Positions 50,658 through 59,491 of a DNA stretch of 59,560 bases are shown piece by piece. Both the position numbers and the translations under genes were made by a program. Source of the DNA: Chloroflexota bacterium (GTDB lineage: Bacteria; Chloroflexota; Anaerolineae; Aggregatilineales; Phototrophicaceae); assembly GCA_028873975.1 (NCBI GenBank), contig JAPPMO010000007.1, forward strand, positions 1 to 59,560, given 5' to 3'. Positions within the stretch are counted from its first letter, which is position 1. Each line of letters opens with the position of its first letter. Under the pieces are notes generated by a model that worked only from the letters and a program-made list of their open reading frames with translations, made no database searches and had not been told where the DNA came from.

Positions 50658-52655
50658 ATGAATCGGGCGACAGTCAACATTAACTTGGACAATGTCATCG
50701 GCGAGGCGCATGACCACCTCTACGGCGCCAACCTCGAGCATCTCGGCCAAGCCATTTACGGCGGTGTCTGGGCGGAGATGCTGCGCGACCGCAAATTCGC
50801 CGGCAACGACCGCATGTACACCGCGCCCAGCGAAGGACTGCACAACGTTCACCCGGATGTCGGCATTGTCGTGCCCTGGGAAGCGCTCAATCCCGATTAC
50901 GAAGCCGTCTTGTACGCGCACGACAACAGCACGTTTTACACTGGCCGTCAATCACAGCGCATCAGCATCCGGCGCCCCGACGGCCAAGCCCGCGGCATCA
51001 AGCAGGGCAGCCTCTACTTGCAGAGCGAGCGCGACTATCACCTGCGGCTGGTTCTCAAAGGTCAGGGTCAATCGCTTGCGGTGAAGCTCGGAGACGAAGA
51101 CTGGCAAATCGCCGCAGTCAGCGAGGGCTGGCGGACTTATCAGCATACTTTCACAAGATCGGGCGCCGACCCCAAAGGCGAGCTGGAGCTGGCAATTCAG
51201 GAAGGCGCGCTTTGGATCGGCTGCGCCTCGTTGATGCCAAGCGACCATATTCGCGGCTTCCGCGCCGATGTGATCGCGGCAATGCGCGATTGGTCGCCGA
51301 CGCAGTTGCGCTGGCCCGGCGGCAACTTCGTCTCCGCTTACCATTGGCAACTCGGCATCGGCGATCGCGACTTGCGCCCGACCTATCTCGATCCCGCCTG
51401 GTGGCTTTGGGAATCGAACGACGTCGGCGCCGACGAATTCATCGACTTGTGCCGCCTGGTCAATGCCGAGCCGGTGCTGACAGCAAATATGGGCAATGGC
51501 AGTCCCGAAGAAGCGCGGGCTTGGGTTGAATACTGCAATGGCGACAGCGCGACCGAGTACGGCGTCATGCGAGCCGCCAACGGCTATGCCGAGCCGCATA
51601 ACGTCAAGGTCTGGTTCGTGGGCAACGAGCAGTACGGCAACTGGCAAGTCGGCCATGTCGATGCCGACACTTACGCCAGGCGCTATCTCGAATTCGCCCG
51701 CGCCATGCGTACTGCCGACCCTGATCTCACCTTGATCGGAGTCGGCGTGCCGGTCGACCTCTACGCCCACTGGAACGAGCGGGTGCTGGGGATCGCCGCC
51801 GAGGAAATGGATCAGTACAGCCTGCACTTTTATTCCGTCCGCACGGAAAAGCTTGCCGAGAGCCCCGCCCCTGAAGCGATCTACCTGCCAAAAATGGCCG
51901 CCTGGCACGAGGTGAAAGGCATGTTGGACGATACGCTGGCGGTCGTCGACCAGCACACGTCAAGGCAACTGCCGATCGCCTTCGACGAATGGAATACCTA
52001 CGTCGGCGCCAAAGCGCCCAATTTCATAGAAGAATACAATCTGGCGGACGCGCTCTATACCGGGTCGATCATGAACCTCTGCTTGGGGCGCGCAAATCGC
52101 ATCCGCTACAGCGCGATTTATCATCTGACCAACGTGATGGGCTGCTACCTGATAGCCCCGCTCTACAATTGGGAAGAACTCTATCTGGGGCGGCGCGGCG
52201 GCTGGGTACCGATTGATACCGGCCAGGATCCCGCAGCGCCGGCCGTGATCAAGATGCCGGCGACGCTGGTTCTGGAATTGATGACGCATCATCGCGGGCG
52301 GCAAGCGCTGGAGACAAGCGTCGATTGCGGCATATTCGCCAGCCCGGCGGCGGGCACGATGCCCGCTTTTGACGACGTGCCGCTGATGAATGCCGCCACA
52401 ACCCTTGACGCCGACGGGAAAACGCTATTTGTATCGCTGGTCAACTGCGGAGTCGACGAGCCGATGGACCTATCAATAACGGGCGTTGAAGTTGAAACCG
52501 AAGTTGATATGTACTGCGTATCGGGCGCCAGTCCCTTGGCGACCAATACCTTTGAAGCCCCCGATACCGTCGCCATCGAGCATCAGACGATGCCGGTCGA
52601 TCAATTGCAGCTGCCGCCGCACAGCTTCGCCATGCTTGTCCTGCGCTTGAAGTGA
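50658..52655 (+). CDS. GH51 alpha-L-arabinofuranosidase
   Basis: This 665-residue protein has GH51 landmarks: VWAEMLRDRKFAGND, LRWPGGNFVSAYHWQ, the acid/base Glu in VWFVGNEQYGNW (Glu324), HYFYS-like LHFYS, the nucleophile Glu in IAFDEWNTY (Glu444) and a C-terminal beta domain. GH51 enzymes remove terminal arabinofuranose from arabinan, arabinoxylan or arabinogalactan oligosaccharides. No signal peptide is visible, so it acts inside the cell on imported oligosaccharides. ATG 50658 with GGGGAT upstream is preferred to 50646. It is divergent from the DeoR operon. Confidence 0.92.
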   Translation: MNRATVNINLDNVIGEAHDHLYGANLEHLGQAIYGGVWAEMLRDRKFAGNDRMYTAPSEGLHNVHPDVGIVVPWEALNPDYEAVLYAHDNSTFYTGRQSQRISIRRPDGQARGIKQGSLYLQSERDYHLRLVLKGQGQSLAVKLGDEDWQIAAVSEGWRTYQHTFTRSGADPKGELELAIQEGALWIGCASLMPSDHIRGFRADVIAAMRDWSPTQLRWPGGNFVSAYHWQLGIGDRDLRPTYLDPAWWLWESNDVGADEFIDLCRLVNAEPVLTANMGNGSPEEARAWVEYCNGDSATEYGVMRAANGYAEPHNVKVWFVGNEQYGNWQVGHVDADTYARRYLEFARAMRTADPDLTLIGVGVPVDLYAHWNERVLGIAAEEMDQYSLHFYSVRTEKLAESPAPEAIYLPKMAAWHEVKGMLDDTLAVVDQHTSRQLPIAFDEWNTYVGAKAPNFIEEYNLADALYTGSIMNLCLGRANRIRYSAIYHLTNVMGCYLIAPLYNWEELYLGRRGGWVPIDTGQDPAAPAVIKMPATLVLELMTHHRGRQALETSVDCGIFASPAAGTMPAFDDVPLMNAATTLDADGKTLFVSLVNCGVDEPMDLSITGVEVETEVDMYCVSGASPLATNTFEAPDTVAIEHQTMPVDQLQLPPHSFAMLVLRLK

Positions 52656-52669
52656 GACCCTTGCCGCGC

Positions 52670-52926
52670 AGGGCAATCGCATCAAATTTTTTTCAACACA
52701 GAGAGCGCAGAGCGCACAGAGTTCGCTAGTGTTCAGACGGCATTTCTTCTAAAATCCGAGACTAAGCATAAGAAAGAGTTATAAGCGAAACGTGATTTTT
52801 CGCTCGAAAACACAGTTGAAATAAGACATTTTATGTTTTTCTCTGTGCCCTCTGTGTTCTCTGTGGTTAATATTCAGTTTAGATTCCCAACATTTCAGCC
52901 GCTATCATTTTGATGCGATTGCCCTG
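52670..52926. mobile_element. MITE-like element, copy 2
   Basis: The left end CAGGGCAATCGCATCAAA (52670-52687) matches the inverse at 52909-52926 exactly, over 18 bases. Just outside are CCTTGCCGCG (52660-52669) and CCTTGCCGTG (52927-52936), a 10-bp direct repeat with one change. An inner inverted repeat of CACAGAG type lies at 52696-52722 and 52838-52871. It carries no gene and fills most of the 369-base spacer 52656-53024. Confidence 0.7.
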
Positions 52927-53024
52927 CCTTGCCGTGCCTGCGCTGGATGGGAGCGGTTGCTTGAGATAGACTTCCCATTATCGCCAACGATGCTAATCCC
53001 GAGCCTTCTGCCTTGGGGACTCGG

Positions 53025-54107
53025 TTATTCCGGGCATTCATACTCCAGCGATTCTTCACGCGTCTTATAGGGCACACCGTCAACTGCATTGATCGGTTCG
53101 AAACCATCAAAGCGCCTTTGCAACTCATAAGTCTTAACATCCCAAACACGAATGTCTCCGAATTGGCCCACCACCGCAAATTGCCCCCCATCGGGATGCC
53201 AGGCTATTGAGCTTAAGAAAAATGAATGTGCCTGTTGCTCATAATGAATCCCACCCGAGAGTACTGCCAGCGTTTCGCCAGTTCTACCATCAAACACACG
53301 GACAAGACAGCCCTCTGTGCTGGCGACAAAGCGGCGACCGGCCGGCGACCAGGCCACATCTAATGTCAAAATTATGCGGTTAATATAAAGGTCGTGCTCG
53401 GTGAAAAAATCGATAAGCGACCCAGTTCCGATATCATACAGTTTTCCGTTTGTCGTTATGAGTTGACGCTCGCGATTGCAGTCCGTGGTATCGAAAACGG
53501 TGTCAGGGTCTGTTGTTTGCAGCAGCTCCTTGCTTGCTATGTCAACGACATAGACTTCATGATGAGTTGCGATGACGAGGATATCCTCGTCAAACCAACA
53601 GAATCCGACTGTGTAGTTGCTTAATGCTCCTCTTACTTTTTCTTTGCGCTCAACAAAATAGAACTGTTCTTCGCCCGTGATCGCATCGAAAATATGAGCT
53701 GTGCCATCATACGTGCCAACCACAATGAGATCGTCCCTCGGGTGCCACTCTATCGGAGTCCACTCGGGAAACCTTGTCGAGATCTCCGATATGACCTCGA
53801 GTTTGGCGATATCAATGATTTGGATCGGCGCCCGGCCGAGCTGCATATAACCCACCGCAAGCAGATCGCCTGCGGTATTCCAGGACAAGGATCTGGGCGG
53901 TAAGTCCCACTTGTGCCTGACATGCACATAACCCAATTCCTTGAACTCAGAATCAAATAGCCAAACTCCGGTACTTGATCCGATGGCGATCATTTCACCA
54001 TCCGGGCGCCAGGCGATCGCCGCCGCCCAGCCCCGGTCCTGCCCAAACGTTGCTCCGCCCTGCCAGAGCGCGGCAAACAAGATGACGATGGATATGATTC
54101 TACTCAT
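53025..54107 (-). CDS. Exported WD40-like beta-propeller protein
   Basis: This protein of about 360 residues has a Sec signal (ISIVILFAALWQGGATFG) ending near GQD. It then carries WD-type repeats: AAIAWRPDGEMIAIGSSTG, SLSWNTAGDLLAVG, IEWHPRDDLIVVGTYDG, VAWSPAGRRFVASTEG and IAWHPDGGQFAVVGQFGD, each with a strand order like VWxxD. Function unknown; such proteins scaffold or bind partners outside the membrane. It overlaps the preceding metallopeptidase gene by 8 bases. Start is ATG 54107; ATG 54116 is an alternative and has a weak ribosome site too. GC is lower than in the sugar genes. Confidence 0.78.
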   Translation of the reverse strand: MSRIISIVILFAALWQGGATFGQDRGWAAAIAWRPDGEMIAIGSSTGVWLFDSEFKELGYVHVRHKWDLPPRSLSWNTAGDLLAVGYMQLGRAPIQIIDIAKLEVISEISTRFPEWTPIEWHPRDDLIVVGTYDGTAHIFDAITGEEQFYFVERKEKVRGALSNYTVGFCWFDEDILVIATHHEVYVVDIASKELLQTTDPDTVFDTTDCNRERQLITTNGKLYDIGTGSLIDFFTEHDLYINRIILTLDVAWSPAGRRFVASTEGCLVRVFDGRTGETLAVLSGGIHYEQQAHSFFLSSIAWHPDGGQFAVVGQFGDIRVWDVKTYELQRRFDGFEPINAVDGVPYKTREESLEYECPE

Positions 54108-56031
54108 GCATATCATCTTCGATTAACTGATGCAGAAATCCCCCGAATACTTCGCGGAATGCATCCCTTAAAGCAATGGCATTGTTTGTCATTTCTGCAT
54201 TTGCTTCGTCGGAGGCGCGTTGCCAATCTATTTCCCTGGGACCACAACCGCCTCTTTCCAAACAATTGTAGAAATCACTGCCAAATGTGTCAAATCTACC
54301 ACGAGGATCCGGTAGAATTGATAACATATGCAATGTTTCTCCTGAAACCTCAACGACGTCCGTCACAAAGGGCGCGATTCCCAGTTCGTTGTAGACCGCT
54401 TGTTTCGCGCCAAAGCCTTGAACACCACGTTCCGGTATCTGTTTGTTTACATTTAGACCATGCATTCCGCCAAGCGAATACTGGCGACTTATGCCGCCAG
54501 CTTCTGGGACAGGCTCATTAAGAGCAGCGGTGAAACCCATCCTTCTATCTATGACATGGCCAAATTCATGGAGAATCGTTCCGATACTGTAACCCACCTC
54601 AAAGTCATCGACAGTGGTGGGCAGACTTCCCAGATACATATCGTTGAGTATACTCTCATTCGTCACGACTCCATCTCGAATATAAGGTAGCGGAACCCGG
54701 CCAAGGTCATCTCCGCCAGCCCTGTCGTCTTCAAGATATATCGTCAGCTCTTCGTGCTCATGCCCATGCCCATGTGAAAGCGCTCCGCCCTCAATTTCAT
54801 GCCAGTGTCCATGCCAGTGTCCATGCCAGTGTTGAACCGTGTTCAAATACCTATGTCTGTGCTCCTGCGTATGAGCGACTTCGTCTACCAATAGCTGAAA
54901 AGCGCGCAATGCCTTATCCTCGTCCCCCTTAAAATAGACCTCGGCGAAGTAGTCGACAATCAGAGTTGCGGCTTTGGCAAGATTGCGTATTTGTCTTATG
55001 TCTTCCTGGTCATCATTTGCATCATTCAGAATGAGCTCAAACCCGAGTACAGATTCCAACATATCATCGTAGTGCGCCGCATCATTTTTACTCGCCGCGG
55101 TTTCCAGGTCCACCTCCACAAGGTCCTTGACATCCGCATAAGTGTATTCAACGTCTCCTTCATCGCCGGAATCGCCTGCGCCTCCCGGACCTGACGCCAA
55201 TACGGGCGCGGTGATCAGCCGTCCGCGCCCCGAGATGTTTGCCAGGTCGCTAAAATATGTACCATCAAGAGCTCCTCGCCCAAAGTTAAATTCATCCTCA
55301 GTCAGGTCCTGCGGCCCAAAAACACTTTTGTACGGCATTCGACCATTGATTACACCACGCTGCGCCAAGCGGGAGATCTCGGCAGAGGTGTCGAAAAACG
55401 CGCGACCAGGCAATTGGCCGAGAAGTGCCAAGTGTTGTACATCGCCATACGCTTGTTCTAGCAGCTCAAGCTCTTCGGCCCGCGCTACATGATTCCGCAC
55501 ATGCGCCTCGGCGCGCTGATCCGATTCCTCATCGAGACCAGACTCGGCAAAATTATTTCGCACAAACTCTGACGGCTCCGTGTAATCAGGCGCCAGAAGC
55601 CCTTCGTTGGTCAACGCAGCTTCGACGTTTCTACTTAAATCATCGCTTATATCGGGCCGCAGATCCTGAAGATCATCCACAATCGTTCGAGGATTCACCG
55701 GAAAACTGTCCCTAAAGTCAATCGTCCTTTCTGTCTGTGAAACACGCGGTGAGCGCGTTCTTTTGAAAGGCGCCGGCTGTGGTATAGACCACGGCGGTCT
55801 ATACGCTGGTTTCGTTTTCGGCTTTGGTTGGGGTAGGAGCCAGGGCAACCTATACGTCGGTTTCCGCTTTGGCTTTCGTACAGGCCGCGCTGGTCTATAC
55901 GTCGGTTTCGTTTTCCGCTTTGGCTGGGGAAAAAGCCAAGGCGGCCTATACGGCGATTTCCGCTTTGGTTTCGGTTTTGGTTTTACCGTCGTACTTTGTA
56001 AATACTGCAAATAGAGTTCGTCGAAATTCAT
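54100..56031 (-). CDS. HEFGH metallopeptidase-like protein with Pro/Lys-rich N-terminus and His-rich loop
   Basis: This 643-residue protein has three clear regions. Residues about 18-85 are basic, Pro-rich imperfect repeats (YRPPWLFPQPKRKTK, YRPARPVRKPKRKPT, YRLPWLLPQPKPKTK). Residues about 399-428 are His-rich (HWHGHWHGHWHEI; HGHGHEHEE). Residues 488-492 are HEFGH in TILHEFGHVIDRR, a zincin signature. A possible third zinc ligand is the Glu or His in DEANAEMTNN or near the end. There is no signal peptide. I do not recognise the family; it recalls zinc toxins or effectors more than housekeeping proteases. GGAGG precedes ATG 56031. It is followed by the WD40-like gene, overlapping it by 8 bases. 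Confidence 0.8.
   Translation of the reverse strand: MNFDELYLQYLQSTTVKPKPKPKRKSPYRPPWLFPQPKRKTKPTYRPARPVRKPKRKPTYRLPWLLPQPKPKTKPAYRPPWSIPQPAPFKRTRSPRVSQTERTIDFRDSFPVNPRTIVDDLQDLRPDISDDLSRNVEAALTNEGLLAPDYTEPSEFVRNNFAESGLDEESDQRAEAHVRNHVARAEELELLEQAYGDVQHLALLGQLPGRAFFDTSAEISRLAQRGVINGRMPYKSVFGPQDLTEDEFNFGRGALDGTYFSDLANISGRGRLITAPVLASGPGGAGDSGDEGDVEYTYADVKDLVEVDLETAASKNDAAHYDDMLESVLGFELILNDANDDQEDIRQIRNLAKAATLIVDYFAEVYFKGDEDKALRAFQLLVDEVAHTQEHRHRYLNTVQHWHGHWHGHWHEIEGGALSHGHGHEHEELTIYLEDDRAGGDDLGRVPLPYIRDGVVTNESILNDMYLGSLPTTVDDFEVGYSIGTILHEFGHVIDRRMGFTAALNEPVPEAGGISRQYSLGGMHGLNVNKQIPERGVQGFGAKQAVYNELGIAPFVTDVVEVSGETLHMLSILPDPRGRFDTFGSDFYNCLERGGCGPREIDWQRASDEANAEMTNNAIALRDAFREVFGGFLHQLIEDDMHE
55780..55990. 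repeat. Imperfect tandem DNA repeats coding for the Pro/Lys-rich region
   Basis: Four related units with the motif GGTCTATACG or CCTATACG followed by GGTTTCGTTTTCGGCTTTGG-like sequence occur between 55790 and 55985, with spacing of about 45-70 bases. They match the protein repeats YRPPWLFPQP, YRPARPVRK, YRLPWLLPQP and YRPPWSIPQP. Divergence among units suggests an old slippage or duplication. Confidence 0.65.
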
Positions 56032-56223
56032 CTCGTCCTCCCAAGACTTCAAGCTGATCTGTGAATGCGCCCGCTGCCTTTGCCCTGTCACAAGCCAGCC
56101 CGCGCGGCGCAACACTCAGTTTAATATGAATGCTTGTCGACATTATAGCACGTATGTTCTATCTGTCAATAGCCAACTCCAGCCTTGAGTCGCTGCGGAT
56201 GCCAGCGCGCAAATACAAACCAT

Positions 56224-56300
56224 CGCGGCATTTAGACTGAACTGCCAAATTCAGGTATCATTCTTCCATGCAGGCGCCAAAACGGAACTGAAACCACGAC
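56224..56300 (+). promoter_or_regulatory. 77-base conserved upstream element, copy B
   Basis: Ungapped match to 50486-50562. The element ends two bases before the ATG of the phosphofructokinase gene, so the gene would have no conventional Shine-Dalgarno; any start signal must lie within it. TATCAT at about 56255-56260 is the best -10-like word. The 271-base spacer 56032-56302 otherwise shows nothing I can name. Confidence 0.5.
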
Positions 56301-56302
56301 CC

Positions 56303-57256
56303 ATGAAGACGGTAATTGTCGTCAACGGCGGGGACGCGCCGGGCATCAATGCGGCTATCGCCGCCTATACCGGCTTGGCAGGCCAAAACGGCGACCGCGT
56401 CATCGGCGCGCAAGGCGGCTTTGCCGGTTTGCTGTCCGGACAATTAACCGAAATTGATCAAGCCGCCGTCGGCTTGCTTTCGGGGCGGGGCGGATCCTGG
56501 CTGCGCTCGAGCCGCGCGCCAGCGCTCGCCCGCCCAGATGCGGGTGAAGGATTGAGCCGGGCCCTGACCGAAGAAAAAATTGACAACCTGCTGCTCTTCG
56601 GCGGGGACGGCACGATCAAGTTTGTCCTCCCGCGCCTGCAAACATGGGGACTTTCCTGCATCGCCCTACCCGCCACAATCGACAACGACGTGCCCGGCAC
56701 GGATTACACGCTCGGTCACGATTCCGCCTGCAACTACGCCTGGCAAACGATCGAAGGCATCCGCGCCACAGCGAATGCCTTGCCCGGGCGCATCTTCCTG
56801 GTCGAGACGCTGGGGGGAGACAGCGGCTACCTGGCTTTGGCGATCGCTTACGCCTGCGGCGCGGACGCCGTGCTGCTGCCGGAATACGACTTCGGCATGG
56901 ATTGGCTGGCGCGGCGCTTGAAGATCACTGTGGCGCGGCGCGGATATGCGCTGCTTGTGCTGTCCGAAGGCGTAACGGCAGCCGAGCGCTTGACGGACGA
57001 GATCCCCAAAATGACCGGCATCCGCGTTCGACTGACGCGCCTGGGGCATGCGCAGCGCGGCGCCGCAGCCTCTCACATTGATCGCCAACGGGCTGTGGAT
57101 ATGAGCCGCATCGCTTATGATGCTTTGAAGCGCGGACCTCGCGCGGGGATCGTGGTTTCTCGGGACGGCGCGCTGATGGTGCAAGAGGGCGAGGCGAGCG
57201 ACGCCGGCAAACCAGCGCCCGATTATCAGCAATACGCCTTCGTCAACGGCTTATGA
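56303..57256 (+). CDS. pfkA: 6-phosphofructokinase (ATP-type by motif)
   Basis: This 317-residue protein has NGGDAPGINAAIAAY, LLFGGDGTIKF, PATIDNDVPGTDYTLGHD and FLVETLGGDSGYLALAIA, all PfkA signatures. GGDG instead of GGDD and PAT instead of PKT near the active site favour ATP over pyrophosphate. It would phosphorylate fructose-6-phosphate or a similar sugar. It overlaps the ROK kinase by 4 bases, so the two form a kinase operon. No ribosome site is visible upstream. Confidence 0.9.
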   Translation: MKTVIVVNGGDAPGINAAIAAYTGLAGQNGDRVIGAQGGFAGLLSGQLTEIDQAAVGLLSGRGGSWLRSSRAPALARPDAGEGLSRALTEEKIDNLLLFGGDGTIKFVLPRLQTWGLSCIALPATIDNDVPGTDYTLGHDSACNYAWQTIEGIRATANALPGRIFLVETLGGDSGYLALAIAYACGADAVLLPEYDFGMDWLARRLKITVARRGYALLVLSEGVTAAERLTDEIPKMTGIRVRLTRLGHAQRGAAASHIDRQRAVDMSRIAYDALKRGPRAGIVVSRDGALMVQEGEASDAGKPAPDYQQYAFVNGL

Positions 57257-58221
57257 AGACCCATCTGGCGATTGATTTTGGCGGCACTCGCAGCCGAGCC
57301 GCGCTATTCGACGACGAACTGCGCCTGTTGCGCCGGGCGGAAACACCCAGCAAAGTGGAAGAAGGCATGGGCCCGGGCTTGAAGCGTCTGATTGATCTGG
57401 GCAAGTCCGTGATCGAGCCTGGCAGCAAACCCGCCTCCATTGGCATTGCCGCGCCCGGTCCGCTGGACGCCGAAACGGGCGTCATTATCCGAGCCCGCAC
57501 CCTGCCAGGTTGGTCGGAGGTCCCGCTCGCCAAGACGATCAGCGGCGCCTTTGACAACCTGCCGACTTTCCTGCAAAACGACGCCAATCTCGGCGCTCTG
57601 GCGGAATATCACCTGGGCGCCGGGCAAGGCGCGGATCCCATGATCTACTTGACCATCAGCACCGGCCTCGGCGGCGGCGTCATCATCAATGGCCAGCTTT
57701 TCACCGGCTGGCGTTCACATGCCATAGAACCGGGCCACATGCGTTTCAGCCTGCCCGATGGCAGCCATCGCCGCTGGGAGGAATTGGTCTCCGGCACGGC
57801 TTTGGGCGACTGGGCGCGTTTTCGTCTGCGCGCCACTGACAGCGCATCGTCCTTGCGGGATCTGCCAGATGTCGACGGAGGCGCCGTCGGCGCAGCGGCG
57901 CTGGCGGGCGACCCGCTCGCCCTGGCAGTGGCGGCGCAAGCCGGTCGCTGGCTGGGCTTTGGGCTGGTCAACCTCCTGCACCTCTTTAATCCGGCGGCGG
58001 TTGTCATCGGCGGCAGCGCCTCCAAACTGGGCGAACTGCTATTGGACCCCGCCCGCGCCATTATCCGCGAGCATATCTTGCACCATGATTTCTATTATGA
58101 CGGTTTGATCCGGCCGGCCGCCTTCGCGGAAGATATGTGCCTGATTGGCGCGGCTCTGCACGCCAAACTTCAGCTTGGCGGCAACGCGTCCGGACCAAGG
58201 CGGGGCTTGGGTAGCGATTGA
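57253..58221 (+). CDS. ROK-family sugar kinase without the zinc Cys motif
   Basis: This 322-residue protein has the ATP-binding start LAIDFGGTRSRAALFDD, FLQNDANLGALAEYHLGAG and LTISTGLGGGVIINGQL, and ends with VVIGGSASKLG. ROK kinases usually have a CxCGxxGC zinc cluster after EPGH; here EPGHMRFSLPDGSHRRWEEL carries no Cys in its place. It is probably a glucokinase-like or other hexose kinase. Start ATG overlaps the PfkA stop. It ends 52 bases from a convergent propeller gene. Confidence 0.87.
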   Translation: MKTHLAIDFGGTRSRAALFDDELRLLRRAETPSKVEEGMGPGLKRLIDLGKSVIEPGSKPASIGIAAPGPLDAETGVIIRARTLPGWSEVPLAKTISGAFDNLPTFLQNDANLGALAEYHLGAGQGADPMIYLTISTGLGGGVIINGQLFTGWRSHAIEPGHMRFSLPDGSHRRWEELVSGTALGDWARFRLRATDSASSLRDLPDVDGGAVGAAALAGDPLALAVAAQAGRWLGFGLVNLLHLFNPAAVVIGGSASKLGELLLDPARAIIREHILHHDFYYDGLIRPAAFAEDMCLIGAALHAKLQLGGNASGPRRGLGSD

Positions 58222-58273
58222 TGCCAGCGACGGGGCGTCGGTCGTTTGTTGAGGAGGCGGGATTTTTCTGAAC

Positions 58274-59491
58274 TTATGTCGGCGACCAGCTTAATTGCCC
58301 AATCCGGCAATCCAACTCTCTCAATTGCTGCAAGGCTGTGCCATCCCGCTTTATCTTGAACATCCGACCAGTATATTTATCTTCGTCTCCGAATAAATTA
58401 TCATAATTGGAAAAAGCAATCCACTCGCTGTCGGGCGACCATGAAATTGAACTGCGGATTTCAATGTCATCTTCTATAACTTTTTGAATATCACCGCTGC
58501 GAACATCGAGTAGATACAAATAAATCCCAGAGTTTACGTTCTCTGCCTGCCCCACGATTGCGATCCACTTGCCATCCGGGGACCAGCGCGCATTAAGCGT
58601 CACGTCCATGTTCAGTGAAAAATCTTCCATTCTCGTTTTTACATTGTATACAATTAGCTTGTCATACGAATCATAATAGAGAATCTGTTCGTTGTTTGGC
58701 GACCATTCAATTCCCTGTATACCGTCCTTCATTTCTTCCAACTCTTGTAAATCTGACCCATCAGGATTGCTGCCATAAGCGACGAAAAAATATGGAGAAA
58801 AGGCATACTTCTGGTTATCAGAAGACCATGCAAAAGGATGAGCCCAAAAACGCGGTTCAATGTGAGGATTATCAGTCTGACTGATTTCATCCCCATTTAC
58901 AGAAATTTGATGAATGCCTCTAAAGCTAATGCCCTTAATGCTAACGAAGGAAATAGAACCATCATCATCTGACCAGTGCGGAAAGAAAGCATGGTAGTGG
59001 TCATATGTTAGACGCCTCACTTCCAATCCATCAAAACGCACCCGATAAATCTCGTTACTGGCGGTTCCCCAAAGGTTAAAAGCAATATTCTTGGCGCTCA
59101 ATACAAACCAAGTGCCAGCTGGTGACCAACTGATGTGACCGTATCTCTTGAAATGATGCTGGTTAATCTGTCTTAAGCCACTACCATCCGAGTAAAGAAT
59201 AAATAGCCTGTTACGAGGATATTCACCATACTTAGCGCAGGTGAAGGCGATCACGTCCGATTCTTTGCTTGCCGGCGCGGGCGTGATGATAGGCGGCCGG
59301 ACGTAATTGTCGATATGCCAGTGCAACCCCGGCGAGGTCAGAACAATCGGAACGACACATATCAAGCTCAAAGCCAGGCAAGCTACGGCGAACAGCCGGC
59401 GGCAACCGATTGCTCTCGACGCGGGGCGGCTTGGCTTGGCGTTATCCCGCTTGACTTTACTATCTATGTCCGGCTTGGAAATCGTCATCAT
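58274..59491 (-). CDS. Membrane-anchored TolB-like beta-propeller protein
   Basis: This 405-residue protein has an N-terminal basic segment, then one membrane helix (RLFAVACLALSLICVVPIVL, about residues 32-51), and an extracytoplasmic domain of WD/TolB-like repeats: HISWSPAGTWFVLSAKN, FPHWSDDDGSISFVSI, PFAWSSDNQKYAFSP, GIEWSPNNEQILYYD, NARWSPDGKWIAIVG and SISWSPDSEWIAFSN. Function unknown. Start ATG 59491 or 59488; no Shine-Dalgarno is seen. Its base composition is clearly AT-richer than the sugar genes. Its upstream region to the window end holds no further gene. Confidence 0.78.
   Translation of the reverse strand: MMTISKPDIDSKVKRDNAKPSRPASRAIGCRRLFAVACLALSLICVVPIVLTSPGLHWHIDNYVRPPIITPAPASKESDVIAFTCAKYGEYPRNRLFILYSDGSGLRQINQHHFKRYGHISWSPAGTWFVLSAKNIAFNLWGTASNEIYRVRFDGLEVRRLTYDHYHAFFPHWSDDDGSISFVSIKGISFRGIHQISVNGDEISQTDNPHIEPRFWAHPFAWSSDNQKYAFSPYFFVAYGSNPDGSDLQELEEMKDGIQGIEWSPNNEQILYYDSYDKLIVYNVKTRMEDFSLNMDVTLNARWSPDGKWIAIVGQAENVNSGIYLYLLDVRSGDIQKVIEDDIEIRSSISWSPDSEWIAFSNYDNLFGDEDKYTGRMFKIKRDGTALQQLRELDCRIGQLSWSPT

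Noticed and set aside
50952..51956. A 334-residue minus-strand frame within the GH51 gene
   Set aside because: The GH51 catalytic Glu residues and flanking motifs are on the plus strand, so the other frame is a shadow.
52670..52926. CRISPR-like direct repeats
   Set aside because: The repeats here are inverted, imperfect and paired at element ends, with no regularly spaced direct repeats and unique spacers anywhere in the window.
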